This document shows positions 1-12,329 of a DNA stretch of 64,000 bases, piece by piece. The notes beneath the pieces are model-generated. The model was not told the origin of the DNA and ran no database searches. It was given only the letters and a program-made list of their open reading frames with translations. The position numbers were made by a program, and so were the translations under genes. Source of the DNA: Salvelinus alpinus (taxonomy: Eukaryota > Chordata > Actinopteri > Salmoniformes > Salmonidae); NCBI RefSeq assembly GCF_045679555.1, contig NC_092099.1, positions 9,780,076 to 9,844,075 of the forward strand, written 5' to 3'. How positions within the stretch are numbered: the first letter of the stretch is position 1; each line of letters opens with the position of its first letter.

Positions 1-166
1 ATGATCCGTATGATGCTGTAAAATTGACATTTCCCTCCTTTAGCGAAGAATCGTTTTTACACTTTTGATGATGAATGTTTCTCTTTTTTTTGCGAGATAG
101 CGAGTTGAATGACAGCCACTCAATGTCTGGGAGCTCCATATAGAACCATATAATGTGATGGCTGCC
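1..166. other. Left flank, unrecognised
   Basis: No gene or repeat was recognised. The last six bases, GCTGCC at 161-166, are the left copy of the target-site duplication of the retrotransposon that follows. Confidence 0.5.
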
Positions 167-672
167 TGTCAGGTTTTGGCCAAGACTGTTCGGGTTTTGG
201 TCACTAGATGTCCCCATTGCACCTTTTTTGTACCTTTTTGTTTTTCTTGCTCTAATTATTGTTTGCACCTGTAGGTCATTCCCTTGTTAGTATTTATACC
301 CTGTGTGTTCCTCAGTTCCTTGCTCAGTGTTTGTAAGTTAGCACCCAGCCCCAGCCCAAGCCTTGTTTTATATAGATATTTCTCTTGTTGGAATTTCCAG
401 AGGTTCTCTGGTTTAGTTCTTGTGTATTATTTGAGTAGTCTTTTGAGGTTTGTTTTTCCCTGCTGTTTTTACCACCTTGTGGAGTTTCTTTTGTATTTTG
501 GAGGATTTCCATTTTGTGCCTCTTGGCTTTATTTTTGGACATTGTGGATTTAGTTTCTTTGCCTGAAGATTTTGTTCTTTAATTAAACCACCATCTCTAG
601 TACTGCTGTGTCTGCCTCATCTTCTGGGTTCTGACGATTATTAGTGTCTGTTTCTCGCACCGGGTCCTGACA
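167..672 (+). repeat. 5' LTR of chromovirus 1
   Basis: It starts TGTCAGG and ends CCTGACA, a perfect 7-bp terminal inverted repeat. A TATA-like TATTTATA lies at 291-298, the predicted RNA start is near 322, and a polyadenylation signal variant ATTAAA is at 582-587. This gives U3 of about 155 bp and R of about 280 bp. Confidence 0.95.
291..332 (+). promoter_or_regulatory. LTR promoter: TATA box and self-priming RNA 5' end
   Basis: TATTTATA (291-298) sits about 25-30 bp upstream of GCTCAGTGTTT (322-332). That 11-mer is the exact reverse complement of the primer-binding site at 674-684. In the Tf1/sushi mechanism the first 11 nt of the transcript prime reverse transcription, so the RNA start is predicted at 322. 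The TATA spacing agrees with this independently. Confidence 0.8.
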
Positions 673-673
673 G

Positions 674-684
674 AAACACTGAGC
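674..684 (+). promoter_or_regulatory. Self-complementary primer-binding site of chromovirus 1
   Basis: AAACACTGAGC begins one base after the LTR end. It does not begin with TGG, as a tRNA-primed site would, but pairs perfectly with 322-332 inside the same LTR. This indicates self-priming rather than tRNA priming. Confidence 0.85.
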
Positions 685-691
685 CATTATA

Positions 692-1669
692 ATGAACCCA
701 GAGGCAGCCAGTACCCAGGATTTTTTTTCCATGCTGTCCCACCACGAGGGGACTTTCCAACGCCACGAAGCTGCTCTGGTTCAGCAAGAGGCCTTAATGG
801 CTAGACATTCTCAACTTCTGTCAGAGATGCTGACTTCCATAAAGCAGATTTCGGATCGACTTTCCCCGGCAACCGCTTCTGCTCCAGTTCATCCGATTCA
901 AGTGCCCCTGGCAGTTAACCCCCTGGCTGAACCTCGTCTGCCGCCTCCCCAACGGTTCTCAAGGGATCCGAGTGTTTGTAAGGGGTTTTTCACCCAATGT
1001 TCTCTCTCCTTTGAGCTGCAACCATCGTCGTTTCCCACCGACCGGTCCAAGATAGCATATATCATCACCCTGCTGTCGGAAAAAGCCCTAGCCTGGGCTA
1101 CTGCTGTGTGGGATGCCCAAAGTCCCTGCTGTGCCAGCTACTCTACCTTTGCTGAAGAATTCAAGCGAGTGTTTCAAGGTCCTACCAACGGCCCTGACTC
1201 AGCCAAACAGCTCCTGACTCTCCGCCAAGGTCGGCGCAGCGTGACGGACTATGCCATCCAGTTCCGCACTGTGGCAGCAGCAAGTGGCTGGAACGACGAG
1301 GCGCTCACAGTGTGTTTTTTGAAGGGTCTTTCTGACACCATCCAAGATGAACTGGCCACTCGGGAACCACCGGACAACCTCGAGTCCCTTATCAAGTTGG
1401 CTTCACGCATAGACCAGCGTCTGAGAGAGAGAGAACTCAACCGTAGACCGCTCACCCTAGCTCCTATCGGTTCCAGCTCCGAGTCTCCACCTTTATCCTC
1501 GCTGGCTCCACCAGAACCCATGCAGGTTGGACGCATCTCCCAGGCTGAGAGAGACCGCCGGATGAGGGAGCGATGCTGTCTATATTGCGGCAAACCGGGC
1601 CATTTCCGCTCCACGTGTCCCGGGCTCCAGGGAAACGCACTCTCCCGTGCAGGCCTGGGAGGACTGTAA
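692..1669 (+). CDS. gag: Gag polyprotein of chromovirus 1
   Basis: A 325-residue structural protein of the intracellular particle that packages the element's RNA. The ATG at 692 lies 8 bases past the primer-binding site and is the first ATG of the frame. Residues 1-60 are Gln/His-rich with coiled-coil character. Residues about 85-250 fit the retrotransposon gag fold, with a conserved Trp in the ALAWATAVW stretch and an [20 protein letters not shown] helix. A single CCHC zinc knuckle has C296, C299, H304 and C309, for RNA binding. The last residues overlap pol in the -1 frame; the stop is TAA at 1667-1669. A GGGAAAC slippery heptamer lies in register 31 bp before the stop. The frame is intact and has no near relative in this window except the Gag at 39.8 kb, whose knuckle has the same spacing. 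The family assignment is firm; activity is inferred. Confidence 0.95.
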   Translation: MNPEAASTQDFFSMLSHHEGTFQRHEAALVQQEALMARHSQLLSEMLTSIKQISDRLSPATASAPVHPIQVPLAVNPLAEPRLPPPQRFSRDPSVCKGFFTQCSLSFELQPSSFPTDRSKIAYIITLLSEKALAWATAVWDAQSPCCASYSTFAEEFKRVFQGPTNGPDSAKQLLTLRQGRRSVTDYAIQFRTVAAASGWNDEALTVCFLKGLSDTIQDELATREPPDNLESLIKLASRIDQRLRERELNRRPLTLAPIGSSSESPPLSSLAPPEPMQVGRISQAERDRRMRERCCLYCGKPGHFRSTCPGLQGNALSRAGLGGL

Positions 1670-4600
1670 CGGGAAACATAACCTCCTCCCATCCATCCAA
1701 CTCCCGCCTGCTCATTCCAGTTACCCTTTCCTGGGACGACCACGAGTTTTCTCTTCAAGCCTTGGTAGACTCTGGAGCCGCAAGTAACTTCATGGATGGG
1801 GTCTGGGCGAAGGAGAATGGCGTTCCTTCTGAACCTCTAAGTGACCCCATAAGGGTTACTACGTTGGATAGAAGCCCTTTGGGATCTGGACTTGTCACTC
1901 GTGCCACTACCCCCTTGCGACTTTCAGTTTCCCAACACCAGGAAGTGATGAACTTTCATCTGATCTCCTGTTCCGAGTTCCCTCTCGTCCTTGGTTATCC
2001 CTGGCTTCACAGCCATAACCCTCACATCGACTGGTCTGTGGGCACTATCAAGCAGTGGGGTCCTACGTGCCAAGCCACTTGTATCTTCCCGAGTTCCCAG
2101 AGTTCCCCTTCCGAGTCTCTAGAATCCATCGACCTGTCCCGAGTTCCCGAGTGTTACCATGACCTCAAACTGGTATTTAGCAAACAGAGGGCCACCAAAC
2201 TACCACCCCATAGACCTTACGATTGCACCATCGACCTGTTGCCGGGGACCTGCCCTCCCAGGGGTCGGATCTTTTCCCTTTCTCCTCCCGAACGAGCTGC
2301 TATGGATACCTACATCAAGGACGCTCTGGCAGCAGGCCTCATGCGTCCATCTACCTCGCCGGCGGGAGCAGGGTTTTTCTTTGTGGCCAAGAAAGACGGT
2401 GGATTACGACCTTGCATCGACTACCGGGGACTCAATGCCATAACCGTCCGTAACCGCTACCCGCTACCCCTTATGGCCACAGCCTTTGAGCTGCTCCAGG
2501 AAGCAGTTGTCTTCACTAAGCTTGACCTGCGGAACGCATACCATCTTGTGCGGATCAAACCCGGGGACGAGTGGAAGACCGCTTTCAACACGCCTACTGG
2601 TCACTACGAATACTCGGTGATGCCCTTCGGCCTGACCAACGCTCCGGCTGTGTTCCAAGCGCTCATAAACGATGTGCTTAGGGATATGCTTAACATCTTT
2701 GTGTTTGTTTACTTGGATGACATCCTCATCTTTTCGAGCTCCCTTCAAAAACACACTAAGCATGTCAGACAAGTGCTCAAACGCCTCCTAGACAGCCATT
2801 TGTACGTTAAGCCGGAAAAGTGTGAATTCCATTCCTCTCGAGTACAATTCCTGGGATTTATAGTGGAACCCGGTCGAGTCCAGATGGATCCCAAGAAGGT
2901 AGGGGCGGTAGGGGATTGGCCCACCCCCAAGTCCGTTAAGGAAGTTCAGCGTTTCCTGGGCTTCACCAACTTTTACCGCAAGTTCATCAAGAACTTCAGC
3001 TCGGTGGCAGCCCCTCTCTCAGCTGTAACCAAGGGTGGCAACACAAGGTTTCTGTGGGGAAGAGAAGCTGAGACGGCCTTCCAAGGACTCAAGCAGCGCA
3101 TCCTCTCTGCTCCCATCCTGACACTACCAACGGCGGATGAACCTTTTGTGGTGGAGGTAGACGCATCAGAGGTTGGGGTTGGAGCTGTCCTGTCTCAGAG
3201 GGGTGAAGACAAGAAGCTTCATCCTTGCGCCTTCTTCTCTCACCGGCTTACCCCGGCCGAGAGGAATTACGATGTGGGGGATCGTGAACTCCTAGCAGTT
3301 AAGATGGCATTGAAGGAATGGAGACACTGGCTCGAGGGGGCTTCTCAACCGTTTCAAGTGCTTACGGACCACAAAAATGTGGAGTATATCCAGCAGGCGA
3401 AGCGGTTGAACTCCAGACAAGCTCGATGGTCTCTTTTCTTCAGCCGATTTCAGTTTATCCTCACCTATAGACCCGGGTCGAAGAATCTCAAACCGGACGC
3501 CTTGTCACGAATCTACTCTCCTGTCATTCGAGAAGATACTGACATGACTGTCCTTCCGGCCGCTAAGATCGTGGCTCCGATCTCGTGGCAAGTAGAGGAT
3601 ACCGTGAAACAAGCTCAAGCCATCGAACCGGGCCCTGGAGGAGGTCCTGCTAATCGGTTGTTTGTTCCCAAGGCAGCAAGGTCCCAAGTCCTTCTGTGGG
3701 GGCACTCCTCTCGCCTCACCTGTCACCCGGGCGTAGGTCGCACCTTGGAGTTCATCCAGCGTAAGTTCTGGTGGCCCACCATAAAAGAAGACGTTGCCAC
3801 TTTCGTCAAGGCCTGTTCCGTGTGCTGCCAGGGCAAATCCTCTCACCTCCGCCCTCAAGGACTCCTTCACCCTCTATCTATTCCCCACCGACCCTGGTCC
3901 CATATCTCGTTGGACTTTATTACTGGCCTTCCTCCGTCCCATGGTAATACTACGATCCTAGTCATCATCGACAGGTTTTCTAAGGCGGCCAGGTTTGTTC
4001 CCTTGACCAAATTACCTTCTGCCAAGGAAACAGCTGAGTTGGTGATTAACCATGTGTTCCGAGTCTTTGGGATTCCGCAAGATATGGTTTCCGACAGAGG
4101 TCCCCAGTTCGCCTCAAGGTTTTGGAAGGCCTTCTGCCAACTCATAGGGGCCACGGCCAGTTTATCTTCAGGGTACCATCCGGAGTCCAATGGCCAAACT
4201 GAGAGGATGAATCAGGAGCTGGAAACCACCCTCAGATGCATGGTTTCCAACAACCCGTCCACATGGTCATCCTTCATTGTTTGGGCCGAGTACGCGCACA
4301 ACACCTTGTGCTCCTCCTCCACTGGTTTATCCCCGCATGAGTGTCAGTTTGGCTATGCGCCTCTATTGTTCCCGGACCAGGAGGCAGAAGTCAGAGTGCC
4401 TTCAGCCTCGAGGTTCATCAGACGCTGTCGGCTTACGTGGAAGAAGGCACGTCTTAATCTTCTGCGTTCCTCTCAGCAGTACCAACGACAAGCCAACAGA
4501 CGTCGCCGTCCCGGTCCTACCCTGTACCCCGGCCAGAGAGTATGGCTCTCAACCAAGAACTTACCACTACGGGTGGAGTCTCGCAAGCTGTCCCAGAGGT

Positions 4601-4974
4601 TCATCGGTCCCTTTAAGATTGCCAGGAGAGTCAATCCCGTTACTTTTCGCCTGCACTTACCCAGATCCCTTAAGATCAATCCAACATTTCACATTTCTTT
4701 ATTAAAACCTGTTGTTTTTTCTCCCCTTATCCCGGCAGGCAGACCTCCCCCTCCGCCCCGTGTCATCGGTGGCCAGTCGGCTTATACCGTCCACCGGATA
4801 CTGGATTCCCGCCGGGTGCAGCGGTCCTGGCAGTATCTGGTGGACTGGGAAGGCTACGGTCCCGAGGAGCGCTCCTGGGTTCCTGCCAAGGACATACTGG
4901 ACCCTGACCTCATTCGTCAGTTCAGGACCCTCCACCCTGAGAAGGCTGGTAGGAACGTCAGGAGCCGTTCCTAG
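1573..4974 (+). CDS. pol: Pol polyprotein of chromovirus 1 (PR-RT-RH-IN-chromodomain)
   Basis: 1,133 residues counted from the first in-frame ATG at 1573. The real product is probably a Gag-Pol fusion entered by -1 frameshift at 1636, so this start is only an anchor. Aspartic protease: DSG at residues 66-68. Reverse transcriptase: about 220-470, catalytic YLDD at 380-383. RNase H: begins near the [13 protein letters not shown] stretch. Integrase: an HHCC zinc finger (CHPG then CSVCC), then the catalytic triad D781, D841, E877 with exactly 35 residues between the last two (DD35E). The C-terminal chromodomain, about 1071-1115, keeps the aromatic cage Y1071, W1092, Y1095 that in other chromodomains reads methylated histone H3. 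Length and order are normal for the group and no stop or frameshift is present. It copies RNA to DNA in the particle and integrates it in the nucleus. Confidence 0.95.
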   Translation: MLSILRQTGPFPLHVSRAPGKRTLPCRPGRTVTGNITSSHPSNSRLLIPVTLSWDDHEFSLQALVDSGAASNFMDGVWAKENGVPSEPLSDPIRVTTLDRSPLGSGLVTRATTPLRLSVSQHQEVMNFHLISCSEFPLVLGYPWLHSHNPHIDWSVGTIKQWGPTCQATCIFPSSQSSPSESLESIDLSRVPECYHDLKLVFSKQRATKLPPHRPYDCTIDLLPGTCPPRGRIFSLSPPERAAMDTYIKDALAAGLMRPSTSPAGAGFFFVAKKDGGLRPCIDYRGLNAITVRNRYPLPLMATAFELLQEAVVFTKLDLRNAYHLVRIKPGDEWKTAFNTPTGHYEYSVMPFGLTNAPAVFQALINDVLRDMLNIFVFVYLDDILIFSSSLQKHTKHVRQVLKRLLDSHLYVKPEKCEFHSSRVQFLGFIVEPGRVQMDPKKVGAVGDWPTPKSVKEVQRFLGFTNFYRKFIKNFSSVAAPLSAVTKGGNTRFLWGREAETAFQGLKQRILSAPILTLPTADEPFVVEVDASEVGVGAVLSQRGEDKKLHPCAFFSHRLTPAERNYDVGDRELLAVKMALKEWRHWLEGASQPFQVLTDHKNVEYIQQAKRLNSRQARWSLFFSRFQFILTYRPGSKNLKPDALSRIYSPVIREDTDMTVLPAAKIVAPISWQVEDTVKQAQAIEPGPGGGPANRLFVPKAARSQVLLWGHSSRLTCHPGVGRTLEFIQRKFWWPTIKEDVATFVKACSVCCQGKSSHLRPQGLLHPLSIPHRPWSHISLDFITGLPPSHGNTTILVIIDRFSKAARFVPLTKLPSAKETAELVINHVFRVFGIPQDMVSDRGPQFASRFWKAFCQLIGATASLSSGYHPESNGQTERMNQELETTLRCMVSNNPSTWSSFIVWAEYAHNTLCSSSTGLSPHECQFGYAPLLFPDQEAEVRVPSASRFIRRCRLTWKKARLNLLRSSQQYQRQANRRRRPGPTLYPGQRVWLSTKNLPLRVESRKLSQRFIGPFKIARRVNPVTFRLHLPRSLKINPTFHISLLKPVVFSPLIPAGRPPPPPRVIGGQSAYTVHRILDSRRVQRSWQYLVDWEGYGPEERSWVPAKDILDPDLIRQFRTLHPEKAGRNVRSRS
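1630..1661 (+). promoter_or_regulatory. -1 ribosomal frameshift signal (GGGAAAC)
   Basis: In the gag frame the heptamer reads G GGA AAC (1630-1636), the canonical X XXY YYZ form and the same heptamer known for mammalian PEG10, a domesticated sushi gene. Slippage puts the ribosome in the pol frame at codon 1636. After a 5-nt spacer, CTCCC (1642-1646) can pair with GGGAG (1657-1661). Alternatively GCAC (1637-1640) can pair with GTGC (1647-1650), and the two together would form a compact pseudoknot. The pairing was found by eye and not folded. Confidence 0.8.
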
Positions 4975-4985
4975 GAGGGGGATTC
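4973..4985 (+). promoter_or_regulatory. Polypurine tract of chromovirus 1
   Basis: The purine run AGGAGGGGGA (4973-4982), followed by TTC, ends at the 3' LTR. It lies directly after the pol stop and is the expected primer for plus-strand DNA synthesis. Confidence 0.75.
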
Positions 4986-5491
4986 TGTCAGGTTTTGGCC
5001 AAGACTGTTCGGGTTTTGGTCACTAGATGTCCCCATTGCACCTTTTTTGTACCTTTTTGTTTTTCTTGCTCTAATTATTGTTTGCACCTGTAGGTCATTC
5101 CCTTGTTAGTATTTATACCCTGTGTGTTCCTCAGTTCCTTGCTCAGTGTTTGTAAGTTAGCACCCAGCCCCAGCCCAAGCCTTGTTTTATATAGATATTT
5201 CTCTTGTTGGAATTTCCAGAGGTTCTCTGGTTTAGTTCTTGTGTATTATTTGAGTAGTCTTTTGAGGTTTGTTTTTCCCTGCTGTTTTTATCACCTTGTG
5301 GAGTTTCTTTTGTATTTTGGAGGATTTCCATTTTGTGCCTCTTGGCTTTATTTTTGGACATTGTGGATTTAGTTTCTTTGCCTGAAGATGTTGTTCTTTA
5401 ATTAAACCACCATCTCTAGTACTGCTGTGTCTGCCTCATCTTCTGGGTTCTGACGATTATTAGTGTCTGTTTCTCGCACCGGGTCCTGACA
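4986..5491 (+). repeat. 3' LTR of chromovirus 1
   Basis: 506 bp, 504 of 506 identical by eye to the 5' LTR. GCTGCC at 5492-5497 repeats 161-166. Confidence 0.95.
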
Positions 5492-5497
5492 GCTGCC

Positions 5498-5898
5498 CTC
5501 TGCTCCCCACACCACTTCTGTTTGCCCTAGCAGGCAATGTGCTACAGCTATTCCTGTGTACCATCTGCTGCTAACTAAGCGTTCTGCTCCCTACTCCATT
5601 TCTTCCAAGGTCCTCCCATGTTCCTTGGTTGGTATTAATTAGGAACACACTGCCATACACCAGAGCGGGTGAAGTGCGCCATGACAGCCACGGTCTGCAT
5701 CTCATTACAGAAACACATTGGCGGATGTCATGCAAACTCCAGAACTGCAAGCCCGTAACCAACAACTCTCCTCATGTATCTCACTCACTCTTTTGGGCCT
5801 TACCACCCTCTGGCCTAAACATTTTTTTATTTTTTATTTTTTATTAATTCAGTGATCAAGGTGAACATTCAGTGAAAAGTGCATGGTCCATGTCTCTC
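5498..5898. other. Unrecognised sequence
   Basis: No coding frame or repeat family was recognised. A T-rich run lies near 5820-5846. Confidence 0.4.
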
Positions 5899-5955
5899 TG
5901 TGTGTGTGTGTGTGTTAATGTGCGTGTGTGTGTGTGTGTGTGGTGTGTGTGTGTG
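5899..5955. repeat. Interrupted (GT)n microsatellite
   Basis: GT dinucleotides broken by TTAATG and TGG interruptions. Confidence 0.9.
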
Positions 5956-7244
<1,289 letters not shown>

Positions 7245-7316
7245 ATTTTCAGTACACTTCACTTGACGTTTTACGGAGTAAAAATGTTTGACCATTAAAA
7301 ATCCTATTTTCTCTTA

Positions 7317-7490
7317 ACCCCTAACCCTAAACCTAACCCTAGCCCCAGGCCTTAACCTAACCTTAACCCCAAAACCCTAAACCTAACCCTAGCCCCAGGC
7401 CTTAACCTAACCTTAACCCCAAAACCCTAAACCTAACCCTAGCCCCAGGCCTTAACCTAACCTTAACCCCAAAACCCTAAACCTAACCCT
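7317..7490. repeat. 50-bp minisatellite rich in CCCTAA and CCTTAACC
   Basis: About 3.4 copies of a 50-bp unit. The marker ACCTAACCCT recurs at 7331, 7381, 7431 and 7481, exactly 50 bp apart, and the units are almost identical. The unit mixes CCCTAA, the vertebrate telomere hexamer, with diverged forms, so it is not a plain telomere repeat. It starts about 80 bp after the CA array. Confidence 0.9.
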
Positions 7491-8031
7491 TAAGCTTAAA
7501 ATACCATTTGAACAAATTCAGGACATGAAAAAAGTCCTGACTTTTCAAAAAAGGTATTATTTTCCCACCTTGTCAGGACATTGGGTTGAATTGTTAGGAC
7601 ATTGGGGTCTTGATAAGGTAGAAAAGTGTACACACACACACTGCAGCATGAAGACATATTAGAGATTGGGCCTATACAAAACACCTTTGATGGCCATCAG
7701 CTCTCTTCTCTTAGCTTTAGCATTGAACAGATCACACTAACCAGCATGATGGCACACTAAAATGACTTACTGTATGTCAAAACATATATTCATGTACTCT
7801 TACAGCCCACACTGTTGAAACATCACTGGGGAAAGCACTGGCAAACATAGCAGATAGATGCAGGTGCCGAAAGTAGGCAGAATAAGAGACGGGGGGGAAA
7901 GGAAATTGTAGGATACAGTAGATATTGCAGAGTGCTGCACCATTGTGTTGATAACTTTGGGTTTCCAATCTTCTTTCAATGGTGAGTGTACCATCATTAG
8001 ACAGCAACCAATGTTATCAAAGTACCAGATA

Positions 8032-9209
8032 CACTACATCACCAAACATATGTGGACACCTGCTCGTCGAACATCTCATTCCAAAATCATGGGCATTAAC
8101 ATGGAGTTGGTCCCCCTTTGCTGCTATAACAGCCTCCACTTTTCTGGGAAGGCTTTCCACTAGATTTTGGAACATTGCTGAGGGGACTTGCTTCCATTCA
8201 GCCACAAGAGCGTTAGTGAGGTCGGGCACTGATGTTGGCCGATTATGCCTGGCATGTAGTCCGTGTTCCAATTCATCCCAAAGGTGTTTAATGGAATTGA
8301 GATCGGGGCTCTGTGCAGGCCACACCGATCTCTATAAACCATTTCTGTATGGACCTCGCTTTGTGCATGGGGGCATTGTCAACAATGTTGGAAGCACAGG
8401 ATCGTCTAGAATGTAATTGTATGCTGTAGCGTTAAGATTTCCCTTCATTGGAACCAAGGGGCCTAGTCCGGACTCTGAAAAACAGCCCCAGACCATTATT
8501 CCTCCTCTACCAAACATTACAGTTTGCACTATGCATTGGGGCAGGTAGCGTTCTCGTGGCATCCGCCAAACCCAGATTCGTCCATCGGACTGTCAGAGAG
8601 TGAAGCGTGATTCATCACTCCAGAGAACGCGTTTCCACTGCTCCAGAGTCCAATGGCTGTGAGCTTTATACCACTCCAGCCGATGCTTGGCATAACACAT
8701 GGTGATCTTATGCTTGTATGCGGCTGCTCGGCCATGGAAACCTATTTCATGAAGCTTCCGATGAACAGTTCTTGTGCTGACCTTGCTTCCAGAGGCAGTT
8801 TGGAACTCAGTAGTAAGTGTTGCAACCGAGGACAGACAATTTTTACATGCTGCGCGCTTCAGGACTCGCTAGTCCAGTTCTGTGAGCTTGTGTGGCCTAC
8901 CATTTCGCAACTGAGCCGTTGTTGCTCCTAGATGTTTCCACTTCACAATAACAGCACTAACAGTTGACCGGGGCAGCTCTAGCAGGGCAGAAATTTAAAG
9001 AACTGACATGTTGGAAATGTGGCATCCTATGACGGCGCCACGTTGAAACTCACTGAGCTCTTCAGCAAGGCCATTCTACTGCCATTTTTTGTCTATGGAG
9101 ATTGCATGGCTGTGTGCTTGATTTTATATACCTGTCAGCAACGGGTGTAGCTGAAATAGCTGAATCCACTTATTTGAAGGGGTGTCCACATACTTTTGTA
9201 TACATAGCG
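8032..9209 (-). mobile_element. Degenerate Tc1-like transposon
   Basis: A 1,178-bp element flanked by TA (8030-8031 and 9210-9211). The ends are imperfect inverted repeats that share TATGTGGACACC near both termini. It encodes a decayed transposase on the minus strand. The ends and contents match a Tc1 family abundant in salmonids. Confidence 0.9.
8045..9078 (-). pseudogene. Tc1-like transposase pseudogene
   Basis: This would be a DDE-type cut-and-paste transposase acting in the nucleus on its own inverted repeats. On the minus strand the order is intact: a helix-turn-helix remnant (about 8880-8990), a WSDES catalytic-Asp region (about 8615), a [10 protein letters not shown] block (about 8500) and a WPAQSPDLN-plus-HLWDEL block holding the last acidic residue (about 8270-8325). 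In-frame stops interrupt the chain, for example after the WSDESRFTL region, and frame changes occur between the blocks. It cannot give a full-length enzyme. Extents are approximate. Confidence 0.85.
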
Positions 9210-9211
9210 TA

Positions 9212-10620
9212 AATCCCCGCTAGACTCTTTCCCTCGATAGTTAACATCTCTGCTCAAATCTGAGACCAACATTCCTCCATGTGGCTGGCTTCTCGTTGAT
9301 TAACCAGGGTTTTCGGCTTATCGGAGGGAGCGACAGTGTTCCCGACGTCTGGAGGAGTTGACGACCTCCACCAATCAAGGTTTTATTATCAGTGGGCGTT
9401 TAATGAGTTTGGGTCATCACCCGTGTGATAATTAGAGGGAAGGGCATGCACATCTGTCAGAGCCAGTGTTGGAGTGGTATAGGGAACCGGAGCTATAACA
9501 CCACATGGTGTGACATGCTGGATGTATTTTTCTGTCTGCCTGCCTGTCTGCCTATATCAGTTTCTATAACAGTTACATTTCTGCCATGTTTTCTGTCCTA
9601 GATCCTGGTCAGTGGCCAACATAGTCTCATCTCCCTGCAACTTGAGGAGATGAAGATTTTTCATTTGTATTTGCCCTGTTTAACCCATTCATGTCCATAA
9701 CGGAAATGTATAATTTTCTTTAGTACACTTGTTATCTGAGCTGATTGATGGACAAATCTGATAAAAATTATATCGGCCAAAGTGTTTCTCTACAATGTGT
9801 GTTTTAATGTTGTACTATATGTGACCAACCTGCTCGATTCGGTCTTATGTAGCAACATTTGAAAATGTGTTTTTTACATTTGATAAAAGTAGAGACTCAG
9901 AGCTAGAAAATGGTATATCATACAGTACAGTTGAGGAACAATGGGAAAGTCATTCTGCTTTGAAAGTTGATAAACTTGTAACCCCACTTTTGAGAAAATG
10001 GTCCTTGAATATTTTGGTACACCTACTGGAGAGCTCTTCTTTGTCTACACCAATTCAGCATCGTTCCCACCCTCTTAAGATTTAGTCCCACCCATCTCTT
10101 TAAGGATTCACATTTGAGACCATGTGCTAGACAGAGTGAGTACGGTACTGTACTAAACAACAAAAGATTTTAAGACTAAAGGTTGGTTTATATACTACGT
10201 CTATCGACATGTCAGTAGACTGTTGTCGCAGTGACATGACATTCTATTGCTTTCCGACGTTATGGAAAAGTATAAAAACAAAAACGACAGGCTGGTGGTC
10301 CAAAATAGCATAACTGATGTATTTTAACACCAATAAACCCGCCCATTTTAAAAAGGAATTTAGTAAATGTCAATCTAGCAAACCAGGCAACTTCCTAAAC
10401 AATGTTTTGGATTGTTTCTAGCTTTTTAGCTAGCTAGCTAAAGTTAAGTTATCTGGTTAGCCAGTTCAAACAATGACCATATCATAGCTGACAACATCTT
10501 AACTTTAGCAAATTTGTATTTATTATTACAGGAAAATATACTCACAAGATAACAAATTACAAGTTAATGGTTAGCTAATTACAGAAAATAACTTACGGTT
10601 GTGAGTGTGACGAAAGAAAA
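9212..10620. other. Unrecognised AT-rich sequence
   Basis: No repeat family or gene was recognised. A GCTA-rich patch lies near 10420-10445, and a short CTGT/CTGC-rich run near 9531-9551. Confidence 0.4.
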
Positions 10621-10639
10621 GCAGGACATTCTACCAGAG

Positions 10640-11077
10640 AATTTTAGAACTCAGTGAAGAGGCGACTCCGGGATGCTGGCCTTCTAGGCAGAGTTGCAAA
10701 GAAAAATACATATCTCAGACTGGCCAATAAAAAGAAAAGATTAAGATGGGCAAAAGAACATACACTGAACAGAGGAACTCAGCCTAGAAGGCCAGCATCC
10801 CGGAGTCGCCTCTTCACTGATGACGTTGAGACTGGTGTTTTGCGGGTACTATTTAATGAAGCTACCAGTTGAGGACTTGTGAGGCGTCTGTTTCTCAAAC
10901 TAGACACTCTAATGTACTTGTCCTCTTGCTCAGTCGTGCACTGGGCCCTCCAACTCCTCTGTCTAGTCTGGTTAGAGCCAGTTTGCGCTGTTCTGTGAAG
11001 GGAGTAGTACACAGCAATTTCTCATTTCTCAAAACAAGGATAGACTGACTACAAGTGTAGATTGTCCGGAACATCAT
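10640..11077. mobile_element. Tc1-like fragment rearranged as an inverted repeat
   Basis: Two pieces of one Tc1-like transposase gene lie head to head. The minus-strand piece (about 11012 down to 10782) encodes the N-terminal DNA-binding part through KRRLRDAGLLG. The plus-strand piece (10651 to about 10775) starts with the same KRRLRDAGLLG block and carries on into KKKRLRWAKEHT. The shared block forms a perfect 39-bp inverted repeat (10651-10689 and 10782-10820) around a 92-bp spacer. No intact frame remains. Confidence 0.8.
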
Positions 11078-11087
11078 CTAAAGAAAT

Positions 11088-12024
<937 letters not shown>

Positions 12025-12329
12025 AAGTGAGGCCTGTTACAGCATTCTCCCTCTTTTCTGTCCCTCTCTCACATGTACACAGATGTGTACACACATACTA
12101 CAGACATCAATGCTCAACCGCATGTATGTATGTCTGTGGTATGTGTGTGTACACATGCCTGCTTGTGAGAGAGGGAGAGAAAGAAGGAGAATGCTGTAGC
12201 ATTGAAGTGCATTGGATTTGCTTGTACTGTATAATCTACTCTAGGAGTTTTTGTGAGTACGTGTGGATTTCTTCAGATATTGTTTTTATATATATTGGTC
12301 CAGACTTAAGATTTGAACATGTTTAAGAT
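12025..12329. other. Unrecognised sequence
   Basis: No gene or repeat family was recognised. Confidence 0.4.

Larger units (their letters stand above)
167..5491 (+). mobile_element. Complete Ty3/Gypsy chromovirus 1 (Tf1/sushi type)
   Basis: A 5,325-bp LTR retrotransposon with two 506-bp LTRs that differ at only two positions by eye (472 C versus 5291 T; 571 T versus 5390 G). It has an open gag, an open pol in the -1 frame, a C-terminal chromodomain, a polypurine tract and a target-site duplication. The duplication is GCTGCC (161-166 and 5492-5497) if the LTR ends in CA. It is CTGCC, five bases, if the G after CA at 673 is counted as part of the LTR; the sequence alone cannot settle this. The domain order protease, RT, RNase H, integrase, chromodomain defines a chromovirus. 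The 11-nt self-complementary primer-binding site and the -1 frame relation place it with Tf1/sushi elements. Both frames are uninterrupted, so it could be active or only recently silenced. Confidence 0.95.

Noticed and set aside
284..553. An 89-residue frame in each LTR of chromovirus 1, and 74-residue frames in the LTRs of chromovirus 2
   Set aside because: They lie in the R/U5 region with no family similarity, and are duplicated only because LTRs are duplicated.
673..700. A tRNA primer-binding site after the 5' LTR
   Set aside because: No TGG start or tRNA 3'-end complement is present; the self-complementary 11-mer explains the site better.
1671..1677. A second GGGAAAC heptamer
   Set aside because: It lies after the gag stop codon at 1667-1669, so gag ribosomes would not reach it.
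1249..1758. Open frames antisense to gag and pol
   Set aside because: Shadows of strongly conserved coding sequence on the other strand.
7317..7490. An interstitial telomere array
   Set aside because: The repeat unit is 50 bp with only scattered CCCTAA hexamers, not a hexamer array.
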